Assembly: GCA_902545405.1 (NCBI GenBank)
Contig: CACCFT010000004.1
Coordinates: 1 to 64,000, forward strand
DNA length: 64,000 bases
Source: an uncultured Pelagibacteraceae bacterium
GTDB taxonomy: Bacteria; Pseudomonadota; Alphaproteobacteria; Pelagibacterales; Pelagibacteraceae
Reading direction: 5' to 3'
In this document: piece after piece, positions 8,559-15,896 of the stretch
Layout: every line of letters starts with the position of its first letter
Position numbering within the stretch: the stretch's first letter is position 1
Notes under the pieces: generated by a model
Told to the model about the DNA's origin: nothing
Seen by the model: only the letters and a program-made list of their open reading frames with translations
Database searches by the model: none
Position numbers and translations under genes: made by a program

Positions 8559-8945
8559 TTATTTCTCTACTTTAAAGCCACTGCTCTTCATTTGAGAAAA
8601 GCCACCATCTATATGTGAAATTTTTTCAAACCCCATATCTTTCAATGATTTTGTGGCTAGTGCAGATCTTAGTCCACCTGCACAAAATAAAACCATTTCT
8701 TTGTTCATATCTATCTTGCCTTCTTTAAAGTAAGGACTATCTGGATCCATCCAAAACTCTAACATTCCTCTAGGAATGTGATGAGAATTTTCTATTCTTC
8801 CCATTTTCTCAAGTTCTCGAATATCTCTTATATCAATTAAATTGCATTTATCACTGTTTACCATCTCTAATGCTTCCGCAGGGGAAAGTGTCTTGATTTC
8901 TGTCAAAGCTTCTGCGACTAATGTTTGTGCTGATTTAATGCTCAT
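8559..8945 (-). CDS. Rhodanese-like domain protein
   Basis: Single rhodanese domain of 128 aa. The persulfide-carrying loop is LFCAGGLRS (Cys about 89), the N-terminal CH2A motif is CNLIDIRDIRELEKMGRI, and the C-terminal segment MGFEKISHIDGGFSQMK is typical. The IENSHHIPRGMLEFW segment is common in single-domain rhodaneses of proteobacteria. It is expected to transfer sulfane sulfur in the cytoplasm (no signal peptide). The gene diverges from bcp with a 43 bp spacer that must hold both promoters. Confidence 0.9.
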   Translation of the reverse strand: MSIKSAQTLVAEALTEIKTLSPAEALEMVNSDKCNLIDIRDIRELEKMGRIENSHHIPRGMLEFWMDPDSPYFKEGKIDMNKEMVLFCAGGLRSALATKSLKDMGFEKISHIDGGFSQMKSSGFKVEK

Positions 8946-8988
8946 AAAGGTTTAATACATCATTATAAATTTTAATCTACGAAAAAAT

Positions 8989-9438
8989 ATGCCAAATAAA
9001 GCTCCTAATTTTAAAATCCCATCAACCAATTCAAAACTTTTAGAGCTAAAGAAAATCAAAAGTAAATATAAAGTTTTATATTTCTATCCAAAAGATAATA
9101 CACCAGGCTGCACAGTTGAAACAAAAGACTTCAATTCTCTACTTTCACAATTTAAAAAATTAGACTGTGAAGTTATTGGTATTTCTAAAGATAGTATGGA
9201 AAGTCATGAAAAATTTAGAGATAAATTTAAAATTAAGTTTGATTTGGTAGCAGACGTAAAAAAAGAGGCGATTAAAGCATACAAAGTTTGGGGTAAAAAA
9301 AAATTCATGGGTAGAGAATTTATGGGATTAATAAGAAGTACATTTTTATTAAAAGATGACAAAATTATTAAAGAGTGGCGTTCAGTAAAAGTTAAAGACC
9401 ACGCAAAAGAAGTGTTAGAATTTTTAAAAACAGTTTAA
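8989..9438 (+). CDS. bcp: Thioredoxin-dependent peroxiredoxin of the Bcp/PrxQ family
   Basis: Cytosolic peroxiredoxin of 149 aa that reduces peroxides. The peroxidatic site is NTPGCTVETKDF (Cys about 38) with the upstream FYPKD segment and a distal Arg in LIRSTFLL, the usual Pro-Thr-Cys-Arg arrangement. The resolving Cys that many PrxQ proteins place five residues after the first is replaced by Asp/Phe region residues (C-TVETKDF), so it is either a 1-Cys form or uses the Cys in LDCEVIGIS. A strong terminator follows the stop. The start ATG at 8989 gives the normal short KAPNFKIPS N-terminus. Confidence 0.9.
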   Translation: MPNKAPNFKIPSTNSKLLELKKIKSKYKVLYFYPKDNTPGCTVETKDFNSLLSQFKKLDCEVIGISKDSMESHEKFRDKFKIKFDLVADVKKEAIKAYKVWGKKKFMGREFMGLIRSTFLLKDDKIIKEWRSVKVKDHAKEVLEFLKTV

Positions 9439-9440
9439 TA

Positions 9441-9470
9441 AAAAAAGGCCCCATTTACGGGGCCTTTTTA
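9441..9470. terminator. Bidirectional intrinsic terminator between bcp and amtB
   Basis: AAAAAA, then the arms GGCCCC (9447-9452) and GGGGCC (9459-9464) around ATTTAC, then TTTTTT. The hairpin is GC-rich in a very AT-rich genome and has an A tract before and a U tract after, so it works for both convergent genes: the bcp stop is at 9438 and amtB ends at 9497. Confidence 0.9.
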
Positions 9471-9496
9471 GTTTAACTTAAGGGAGGGAGTTAAAT

Positions 9497-10798
9497 TTAG
9501 TCTCTTATAGCGTAAGCTATTACACCAGTTTCAGTTACATCTGTACCTTTCAGTTCAGCCTCTTTACTTAATCTGATACCCATAGTGTTTTTCATAATTG
9601 CCCATACAATGTATGATACTACAAAAACAAATGCGTTGATCGAGATTACACCGATTAACTGTGCACTAAAATTTGCGTCAGAGTTTGTTAGTGGAACAGC
9701 TAATGTTCCCCAAACTCCAGCAAATAAGTGAGCTGGTATTGCACCAACAACATCATCAATCTTAAATGAGAATAATAGTTTTGTTCCAAACACTACTATT
9801 AATCCACCGATTGCACCGATGAATATTGCTGCTATAGGTGCTGGGGCTAATGGTTCAGCTGTTATTGCAACTAATCCACCAATTGCACCGTTAAGCATTT
9901 GAACTACATCAGTTTTACCATACATTAATCTAGTAATTACTGCTGCTGCTAAAACACCACCACACGCTGCTAAGTTTGTATTAATAAATATGTTTGATAC
10001 AGCTACTGCATCATCGAAAGTTCCCATAGCAAGCTGTGAACCTCCGTTGAAACCGAACCAACCTAACCATAAAATAAATACTCCAACTGTTACCAAAGGT
10101 ATAGAAGAAGCTGCAAATGGTCTCATTGGCTTAGCTGCACCTGATTTATCAAATCTTCCTGTTCTTGCACCTAACAACATAGCACCTGCTAAAGCTGCAG
10201 CACCACCAGTTGAGTGTACAAGAGTTGAACCAGCAAAATCAGAGAAACCTAAAGCGGCTAACCAGCCACCACCCCACTGCCATCCCATGACAATTGGATA
10301 AATGATTCCTGATAAAATTGCTGCAAATAAGAAGAAAGGCCATAATTTAATTCTTTCTGCTAACGTACCAGATACAATTGATACTGTTGTTGCACAGAAC
10401 ACCATTTGGAAATACCAATCCGAACCATCTGCATATCCTGTATCAACTGCACTTGCATCAGACCACGGTGTGAATGTTCCTATATAGCCACCTTCTGGAA
10501 TTCCATATGCTAGATTATAACCAACCATCCAGAACATAATTCCAGCGATAGAAAATAATCCTATATTTTTTGCACAAATTACAGATACACTTTTTGAAGT
10601 TACCATTCCTGATTCTAGCATCGCAAATCCGCAAGCCATAAACATGACAAGAAAACCACAAACTAAAAATAGAAATGTATTAAAAATAAATCCAACTTCT
10701 GCAGAGACTGTAGATTCGGCATAACCTACACTTGTCATGTTAAGTAAGAAAAACAAACTTACTAAAGGACCGACAAGTTTTTTTAAATGTTTAGTCAT
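9497..10798 (-). CDS. amtB: Ammonium transporter AmtB
   Basis: Trimeric ammonium channel of 433 aa with an N-terminal signal-like segment ending around GYAES, then 11 spans. The twin-histidine pore residues are visible in STLVHSTGG and AIPAHLFAGVWG, and the ASP-type signature region FGFNGGSQ is present. It supplies ammonium for glutamine synthetase. No glnK/glnB gene sits next to it, unlike in most bacteria. The upstream region holds an inverted repeat and an SD-containing hairpin (separate entries), which suggest local nitrogen-dependent control. Confidence 0.95.
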   Translation of the reverse strand: MTKHLKKLVGPLVSLFFLLNMTSVGYAESTVSAEVGFIFNTFLFLVCGFLVMFMACGFAMLESGMVTSKSVSVICAKNIGLFSIAGIMFWMVGYNLAYGIPEGGYIGTFTPWSDASAVDTGYADGSDWYFQMVFCATTVSIVSGTLAERIKLWPFFLFAAILSGIIYPIVMGWQWGGGWLAALGFSDFAGSTLVHSTGGAAALAGAMLLGARTGRFDKSGAAKPMRPFAASSIPLVTVGVFILWLGWFGFNGGSQLAMGTFDDAVAVSNIFINTNLAACGGVLAAAVITRLMYGKTDVVQMLNGAIGGLVAITAEPLAPAPIAAIFIGAIGGLIVVFGTKLLFSFKIDDVVGAIPAHLFAGVWGTLAVPLTNSDANFSAQLIGVISINAFVFVVSYIVWAIMKNTMGIRLSKEAELKGTDVTETGVIAYAIRD

Positions 10799-10800
10799 TT

Positions 10801-10824
10801 AACCTCCATTGTTAAAAAGAGGTT
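10801..10824 (-). promoter_or_regulatory. SD-sequestering hairpin in the amtB leader
   Basis: On the transcript strand the leader reads AACCTC, twelve bases, then GAGGTT directly before the amtB ATG (10798). The arms (10801-10806 and 10819-10824 on the plus strand) are exact complements, and the downstream arm overlaps the GGAGG ribosome-binding site. Folding would hide the SD, so translation may respond to temperature, a small RNA or a protein. The six-pair stem is seen directly; the regulatory role is inference. Confidence 0.45.
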
Positions 10825-10874
10825 CTTATAATTTTAAAAAAAATAAAAACTAATGATTGTTGTTAAAAATAGAT

Positions 10875-10889
10875 ATGCAGTTTTTGCAT
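10875..10889. promoter_or_regulatory. Inverted repeat upstream of amtB, possible operator
   Basis: ATGCA-GTTTT-TGCAT is a perfect 5-5-5 inverted repeat about 77-91 bp upstream of the amtB start. It has the TGCA half-sites seen in nitrogen-regulator (NtrC/NtrX-type) sites in other bacteria, though it is not a full consensus. It lies between the HU terminator hairpin and amtB, where an operator would be expected. Confidence 0.35.
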
Positions 10890-10894
10890 GTGGA

Positions 10895-10938
10895 AACAGC
10901 CTTTATTAAGAATTTTACCATTCCTAATAAAGGCTGTT
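10895..10938 (-). terminator. Hairpin downstream of the HU gene
   Basis: AACAGCCTTTATTA (10895-10908) and TAATAAAGGCTGTT (10925-10938) form a perfect 14-pair stem. It starts 10 bp after the HU stop codon and precedes the amtB regulatory region, so it most likely ends HU transcription. The U tract after the stem is weak (GTTTCC), so it may also work as a 3' mRNA stabiliser. Confidence 0.7.
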
Positions 10939-10947
10939 AAATGAAAT

Positions 10948-11223
10948 TTACTTGTTAAATACTTCTTTAAGTGCTTTAGCAGGTAAAAACTTTACCTTTT
11001 GAGAAGCAGCGATTTGGATTTGCTCTCCAGTTCTTGGATTACGTCCAATTCGGGCTTTTCTTTTAGCCACTTTATATGTACCAAAACCTGCAATCTTTAC
11101 AGAGTCGTCGTTTTTCAACGCATCTAGTATAGTATTCGTAATAGTATCAAAAGTACGCTCTGCATCAGCTTTACTTTGATTTAACGAACCAGCTAGCTTT
11201 GCTACTAATTGTTTTTTGTTCAT
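10948..11223 (-). CDS. hup: HU-family DNA-binding protein
   Basis: Nucleoid protein of 91 aa that bends DNA as a dimer. The N-terminal helices MNKKQLVAKLAGSLNQSKADAERTF and the beta-arm signature GFGTYKVAKRKARIGRNPRTGE (about 47-68) are textbook HU. It is monocistronic, with a strong hairpin behind it and a 150 bp upstream spacer containing T-rich tracts and TATA-like hexamers. The SD AGCTCCGG-strand equivalent (CCGGAGCT before ATG on the minus strand) is good. IHF subunits share the fold, but the short N-terminus fits HU. Confidence 0.93.
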   Translation of the reverse strand: MNKKQLVAKLAGSLNQSKADAERTFDTITNTILDALKNDDSVKIAGFGTYKVAKRKARIGRNPRTGEQIQIAASQKVKFLPAKALKEVFNK

Positions 11224-11375
11224 TTTAGCTCCGGTTTTAAAGGTTTATGAAACTATACTTAACAAAATCATTGATAATTCAAGCTTTTTTTTAGTATATA
11301 TTTTTTTTTGAACAACAATATATAGTGGTAAAAAAAGTCAATAAATACAATGTTTTTTTAGCTATTAAAAAAGCC

Positions 11376-12485
11376 TTAAAATAAGCCTAAATCTTTAAGG
11401 TCGTTAAATGTTGCGAAAAACATCAAAGATAACAACAAAAACATTCCGATTCGAAAAAAACCTTCCTGTGTTTTTTGACTTAAAGGACGACCTAAAACTT
11501 TTTCAAATGCATAAAACATCAGATGTCCTCCATCTAATAAAGGTATAGGAAATAAGTTAATTAGTCCTAAACTTATAGAAATATATGCCATCATACTGAC
11601 AAAAGGTATAATTCCAAATTCTGCAACTTGACCAGAAATTTTAGCAATTCTAATTGGACCACCCAATTGAGAACTGTCCCCTGCTCCTGTAAACATTGAT
11701 CCAAGATATTTAAGTGATGAAGTTGTTACAAAATAAACCTCATTAAATGATTGAAGCAAAGCTTGCGCAGGTCCAAGTTTTTTGTGTGTTATTTGATTAT
11801 TATAAGGACTAAGTTTAATACCTACCATCCTTTTCTTTAATTTGTTTCCTAATTCATCAACGCTATCAACAAAATTTGGCTTAACTTTTAAAATTATCTC
11901 CTGGTCATATCTTGAAACTTTAAAATCAATAAATTCTGATGTTGACATTGCTATTAATTTAGAAACATCAAGAATACTCTCTACTTTTGTATTATCTATT
12001 TCAATAATAACATCATTTTTTTGCATACCAGCAACTTCTGCTGGACTATCTTTTAATACTTCATCAATTACAGCTGGCGTAAAATCTTTACCCGCAAACA
12101 TGTATATGAAAGTAAAAATGACTAAAGCTAATATAAAATTAGCCAATGGTCCTCCAGCAACAATTAATGCTCTTTGATAAAGAGGTTTTGTTACAAACAA
12201 TTTATGTTGGTCTTCTTTGCTATATTTTTTTAGTAGCTCCTCTTGATCTGCTTGTGAAAATACATTTCTATCTCCGAAAAATTTTACATAACCACCTAGT
12301 GGTATCCAACAAACTTTCCATCTTGTCCCTGATTTATCATTCCATCCAAATAATTCTCGACCAAAACCTATCGAAAAATCTGTTACACCAACACCATATC
12401 TTTTTGCAAAATAATAGTGTCCATATTCATGAATAAAAACAACAACAACGATTAATACAATAAATGGTAATATAAAATTGAGCAT
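11376..12485 (-). CDS. rseP: RIP zinc metalloprotease RseP
   Basis: Intramembrane site-2 protease of 369 aa. The zinc motif HEYGH (about 19-23) lies in the first span, the third metal ligand region is PLLDGGHL near the C-terminus, and one PDZ domain (VIDEVLKDSPAEVAGMQKNDVIIEID) sits in the periplasmic part; E. coli RseP has two. It cleaves anti-sigma factors and signal-peptide remnants. The usual dxr/bamA/lpxD neighbours are absent here: it lies between HU and the thiamine-precursor transporter, 40 bp from thiV. Confidence 0.93.
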   Translation of the reverse strand: MLNFILPFIVLIVVVVFIHEYGHYYFAKRYGVGVTDFSIGFGRELFGWNDKSGTRWKVCWIPLGGYVKFFGDRNVFSQADQEELLKKYSKEDQHKLFVTKPLYQRALIVAGGPLANFILALVIFTFIYMFAGKDFTPAVIDEVLKDSPAEVAGMQKNDVIIEIDNTKVESILDVSKLIAMSTSEFIDFKVSRYDQEIILKVKPNFVDSVDELGNKLKKRMVGIKLSPYNNQITHKKLGPAQALLQSFNEVYFVTTSSLKYLGSMFTGAGDSSQLGGPIRIAKISGQVAEFGIIPFVSMMAYISISLGLINLFPIPLLDGGHLMFYAFEKVLGRPLSQKTQEGFFRIGMFLLLSLMFFATFNDLKDLGLF

Positions 12486-12525
12486 TTGTTTAATTATACA
12501 ATAATTAAGTTTTAATAAACATCAA

Positions 12526-13956
12526 TTATTTCAATTTCCATGCAATTATTGGTGATAAAGTTGCCGCAATAAATGAACAAAATAAAAGAGATTGAGAAAT
12601 ATACGATGGTGCTAAATCCACAGGCAAAATTACGCCAAATAGTATTGATTTAGAAAAATCTGGACTTGGGAATAATAATAGTCCTGCAATTAATCCTATT
12701 AATATAGAAACATATGCATTTTTTTCATCATAAGATTTAGAATAAAAAGTATAAAAAACACTTAGAACAGCTGCACAACAAAATAAATCTGCTATTAGGA
12801 ATAAATAAAGAATACTAAATCCTTTTGATGCAACAAAAAAAGCTATGACCGAAAGAAAAATAACAAATTGTTTTGAGATATTTAAATGATTATTTTTTAA
12901 ATTTAACACCTTATCTACATCTACTATTACCAAACTTGAAATAGCATTTATTAAAGTATCAATACTGCTTATTGTTAAAGAGATAGCTAAAATTATTACA
13001 ATGACTGAAAATATAATTAAATTTTCTTTTAATAAAATTGAGAAAAATGCAAGATCAGGTATGATATTAGTATCTTGAGAGACAGCCACTAAACCACTAA
13101 ATCCCATAAAAAAGACTATTGGTAATATTATTAAAAATGAAAATATTAAACTTTTTTTTAAAACCTCATAATTTTTTGCAGCATAAACTCTCTGCCAATT
13201 ACCTTGATGAAAGAGATTAGTTGCAGCAACAGCTATAAAGAAAGTTAAACCGGCAGTATAATTTGGAAGATAACTAAAACTTAACAAATGCGGATTATTA
13301 TTTTTAATAATTTCAAAATTAAATTCGTTTGTTTCAATTGAGGTAATAAAAATTAAACTAATTATTAAAAGAGCTGTAAATACAAAAAATTGAATATTAT
13401 CTGTGATTAAGGATGCTCTTAACCCTCCATATAATGTGTAAAGTAAAGAACATGATATTACTATTAAAGAGGTAATCCACAATTCAGTACCAGATAAGTA
13501 ATTAATTAAAAAAGCTACAGCAGTAACTTCAGCAATTAAAAAGATTGTCATATAAAAAATGGAAAAAACTAAAATAAGTTTATAAAGATTTGGTCCAAAT
13601 CTTAATCTTATAATTTCAATAATACTTTTGCCTTGCGGATAACTAGTTCTAAATTTTTTACCAAGATAAATTAAAATAAAGAGTGGAAATGCAGTTCCTA
13701 GTGAATAACCAATCACTGCACCAATTCCTCCCCATGTTGCTGCTGATGCGGGTCCAAATAAAATCCAAGCACCAAGTGCTGAAGCAACAAGACTTGTTGT
13801 TAAGGATAAAGTTCCAATCGAACGGTTTGCAACTAAATAATTATTAAGTCCTTTAAATTTTTTTGAAAAATAAATTCCAACAAAAACAAATATTAAAGAA
13901 ATTGAAATAATTAATATTATTGCTGATGATTGATTGATTATATTTAAATTATTCAT
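12526..13956 (-). CDS. thiV: Sodium:solute symporter, predicted thiamine-precursor (HMP) importer ThiV
   Basis: SSS-family carrier of 476 aa with about 13 spans; family segments include GPASAATWGGIGAVIGYSLG, YGGLRASLITDNIQF and NWQRVYAA. A TPP riboswitch ends right at its start codon, which ties the cargo to thiamine. SAR11 bacteria lack HMP synthesis and are known to take up the pyrimidine precursor, and a TPP-riboswitch-controlled SSS carrier named ThiV has been described for the clade. This gene matches that description; transport of HMP rather than thiamine itself is from that knowledge, not from the sequence. Start ATG 13956 is fixed by the AAGGGA SD three bases upstream. Confidence 0.9.
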   Translation of the reverse strand: MNNLNIINQSSAIILIISISLIFVFVGIYFSKKFKGLNNYLVANRSIGTLSLTTSLVASALGAWILFGPASAATWGGIGAVIGYSLGTAFPLFILIYLGKKFRTSYPQGKSIIEIIRLRFGPNLYKLILVFSIFYMTIFLIAEVTAVAFLINYLSGTELWITSLIVISCSLLYTLYGGLRASLITDNIQFFVFTALLIISLIFITSIETNEFNFEIIKNNNPHLLSFSYLPNYTAGLTFFIAVAATNLFHQGNWQRVYAAKNYEVLKKSLIFSFLIILPIVFFMGFSGLVAVSQDTNIIPDLAFFSILLKENLIIFSVIVIILAISLTISSIDTLINAISSLVIVDVDKVLNLKNNHLNISKQFVIFLSVIAFFVASKGFSILYLFLIADLFCCAAVLSVFYTFYSKSYDEKNAYVSILIGLIAGLLLFPSPDFSKSILFGVILPVDLAPSYISQSLLFCSFIAATLSPIIAWKLK

Positions 13957-13958
13957 TT

Positions 13959-14017
13959 TCCCTTTCTGAATTACCGGACAGGTTCTAAGGGTATTTCTCA
14001 GCCTTCTGGCACCCCAT
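13959..14017 (-). ncRNA. TPP riboswitch (THI element) of thiV
   Basis: The minus strand carries the conserved blocks in order: GGGGTGCC, GGCTGAGA, ATACCC, AACCTG, CCGGTAATTC and AAGGGA. P3 is reduced to two CC/GG pairs closed by an AGAA loop, so the aptamer is unusually compact. The closing AGGGA block also serves as the thiV Shine-Dalgarno, three bases from the ATG, so ligand binding should block translation start directly. The aptamer begins about 20 bp after the stop of the TauE gene. Confidence 0.95.
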
Positions 14018-14036
14018 TTACAACTTATTTCAAAGA

Positions 14037-14780
14037 TTAAATGAAATCAATTATTAACTTAGCACTACTAAGAAGAATTAAAGCGTAAATGATATTATAA
14101 AATAAATTTTCCTCAATTATTTTAAGTAATTTATAACCTATAAATATTCCAATAAGCGCTAAGGGAAAGAGAGTAACTGATTGATATAAAGTATCAAAAT
14201 TCATCATAGATAAATAAACATACAGAGGAAGCTTAATTAGATTTACACAACTAAAAAAAATAATTCTTGTACCAACATAAATTTCTTTTTTCATTCTTAG
14301 TGGAAGCAAATAAAGACTGGTTGGAGTTCCTCCCGCATGAACACAAAAACTTGAAAAACCAGCAATGGATGAACAAATAGCACCTTTAAAAAAGTTTTTT
14401 TTTGCCGGTATAGTTTTTTCTTTTTTAAATAAAAAATAATGACCAGAAAATAAAAAACCCATTATTCCAACTATTAACTTAAGCAAATCCTCAGAAAAAT
14501 AAGTAAATGTAAATGAGCCAATTATTATTCCAATAGCTGCAAACGGAACTATTAATTTAAGTGTTCCAAAATCAAACTCTCTTCTAAATCTATAAACTGC
14601 AATAATGTCTGAAAAAATTAATATTGGTAAAATAATTGCAAGTGCTTGATTTAATGGCATTACTACTGTCATTAATGGAACTGAAATTAATGATATTGAT
14701 CCACCTAAACCTGACTTAGCAATTCCATATAATACGATAGCTGGAACAACGCTAACAAAGAATAATAAATTTATCTCCAT
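14037..14780 (-). CDS. TauE/SafE (TSUP) family permease
   Basis: Inner-membrane protein of 247 aa with about eight spans in two related halves. AKSGLGGSISLISVPLM (about 22-38) and SSIAGFSSFCVHAGGTPTSLYLLP (about 140-163) are the duplicated family motifs. Members export sulfite, sulfoacetate or other organic anions. It sits in a minus-strand run with an ABC-2 exporter and two tiny membrane proteins, and just before the thiV riboswitch. Sulfite export for the taurine genes at 19-26 kb is possible but only an inference. Confidence 0.8.
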   Translation of the reverse strand: MEINLLFFVSVVPAIVLYGIAKSGLGGSISLISVPLMTVVMPLNQALAIILPILIFSDIIAVYRFRREFDFGTLKLIVPFAAIGIIIGSFTFTYFSEDLLKLIVGIMGFLFSGHYFLFKKEKTIPAKKNFFKGAICSSIAGFSSFCVHAGGTPTSLYLLPLRMKKEIYVGTRIIFFSCVNLIKLPLYVYLSMMNFDTLYQSVTLFPLALIGIFIGYKLLKIIEENLFYNIIYALILLSSAKLIIDFI

Positions 14781-14786
14781 TATAAA

Positions 14787-14951
14787 TTAGAAATATAGTA
14801 ATAAAGATAAAACCACTAATATTAAAACTAATATGATGACAGCTATGTAATTGAGTTTAATTTTAAATTTGCTTAATAAAAATTCATTAATTTTTTCCCA
14901 GAAAATAATAATTAAAATTAATAGTACTGCTGGAAGAATAAACTTAATCAT
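14787..14951 (-). CDS. 54-residue two-span membrane protein
   Basis: The track ORF starts at 15011, but the internal ATG at 14951 (MIKFILPAVLLILIIIFWEK) gives two clean hydrophobic segments separated by the basic loop KINEFLLSKFKIKLNY, and it starts just after the previous small gene stops (14960). I therefore choose 14951. The stop is 6 bp before the TauE start. Two adjacent small membrane proteins of nearly equal size may be partners. No family recognised. Confidence 0.6.
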   Translation of the reverse strand: MIKFILPAVLLILIIIFWEKINEFLLSKFKIKLNYIAVIILVLILVVLSLLLYF

Positions 14952-14959
14952 AAATCTAT

Positions 14960-15127
14960 TTACATCAAAAAATACATCAATCCAAATATAACAAGTATAA
15001 TTATTATCCAAATTGAAAAATTAGATATCAATTGTTTAATATTTGAGTTTGATCTGAGAAAATTAGGTAGAACTAATAATAAGACTAATATTAAAAATAT
15101 TGCAGGAATTATCTGGTCAACAGTCAA
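14960..15127 (-). CDS. 55-residue membrane protein with TTG start
   Basis: Absent from the ORF track because of its TTG start at 15127, one base after the ABC permease stop (15129). It encodes M(L)TVDQIIPAIFLILVLLLVLP, a basic link NFLRSNSNIKQ, and a second span SIWIIIILVIFGLMYFLM. This layout resembles the N-terminal membrane anchor found in alphaproteobacterial TIGR02281-type aspartic proteases (L-R-x-x-x-x-K/R-x-L ... W-x-x-x-F-x-x-x-x-Y), with the protease part missing. Operon position and clean two-span pattern support it; function unknown. Confidence 0.5.
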   Translation of the reverse strand: MTVDQIIPAIFLILVLLLVLPNFLRSNSNIKQLISNFSIWIIIILVIFGLMYFLM

Positions 15128-15128
15128 A

Positions 15129-15896
15129 TTAATTTTTTATATTATAACCTTTTTTAAGTATAATTGAGACAATAGTTACACATACAATTAAAAATATAAA
15201 CATTGTTGAAATACTTATCCAAATATCAAAATCAGAAACTCCATAAAATGCAAACCTCAACCCATTAATTAAATATACAACAGGATTAAAATAAGTGACT
15301 GTTTGCCAGAAACTTGGGAGCATATCTAGCGAATACAAACTTCCACCTAAGAACACCATTGGTGTTATGACAATTGTTGGTATTATAGACATTTGCTCGA
15401 AATTTTTACTAAGAAGTCCAATTAAAAACCCAAACAAAGCAAAAGTAAAAGCAACTAGAATTAATAAGAAAATCATTAGTAAAGGAAACTTTACATTTAC
15501 TTCTGCAAAGAAAAGTGAAGTGCAGAAAATTACTGCAGCAACAATTAAGGTTTTAGTTGCACCTGCACCAACATAAGCAATTACAATTTCTACAGTAGAA
15601 ATTGGAGCTGCTAAAATTTCATAAATTGTTCCATTAAATTTAGGAAAAAAAATTCCAAAAGAAGTGTTACTGATAGATTGCGTTAATAATGTTAACATCA
15701 ATAATCCTGGAACTATATAAGAGCCATAACTAATGCCATCAATTTTTTGTACATAATCCCCGATTACCGAGCCGAATACTATAAAGTATAATGAAGTAGA
15801 TAAAACTGGAGAAAGAAGAGATTGTATTAATGTTCTTCTAAATCTATCCATTTCATGAAAATAAATTGCTCTTAATGCGTAAAAATTAATCCTCAT
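15129..15896 (-). CDS. ABC-2 type exporter permease
   Basis: Six-span permease of 255 aa (YadH/NodJ-like). Features include an N-terminal elbow RAIYFHEMDRFRRT, the DUF-typical GSYIVPGLLMLTLLTQS and the C-terminal segment FWQTVTYFNPVVYLINGLRFAFYG, which is the ABC-2 signature region. It overlaps the upstream ATPase gene by 11 bp and forms an exporter with it. Substrate unknown; related pairs are annotated as drug or capsule exporters, but none of that can be seen here. Confidence 0.88.
   Translation of the reverse strand: MRINFYALRAIYFHEMDRFRRTLIQSLLSPVLSTSLYFIVFGSVIGDYVQKIDGISYGSYIVPGLLMLTLLTQSISNTSFGIFFPKFNGTIYEILAAPISTVEIVIAYVGAGATKTLIVAAVIFCTSLFFAEVNVKFPLLMIFLLILVAFTFALFGFLIGLLSKNFEQMSIIPTIVITPMVFLGGSLYSLDMLPSFWQTVTYFNPVVYLINGLRFAFYGVSDFDIWISISTMFIFLIVCVTIVSIILKKGYNIKN

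Noticed and set aside
9990-10487. Two plus-strand ORFs opposite amtB
   Set aside because: They are shadows of the well-conserved amtB frame; compositions (Pro/Ala rich) reflect the antisense of a membrane protein.
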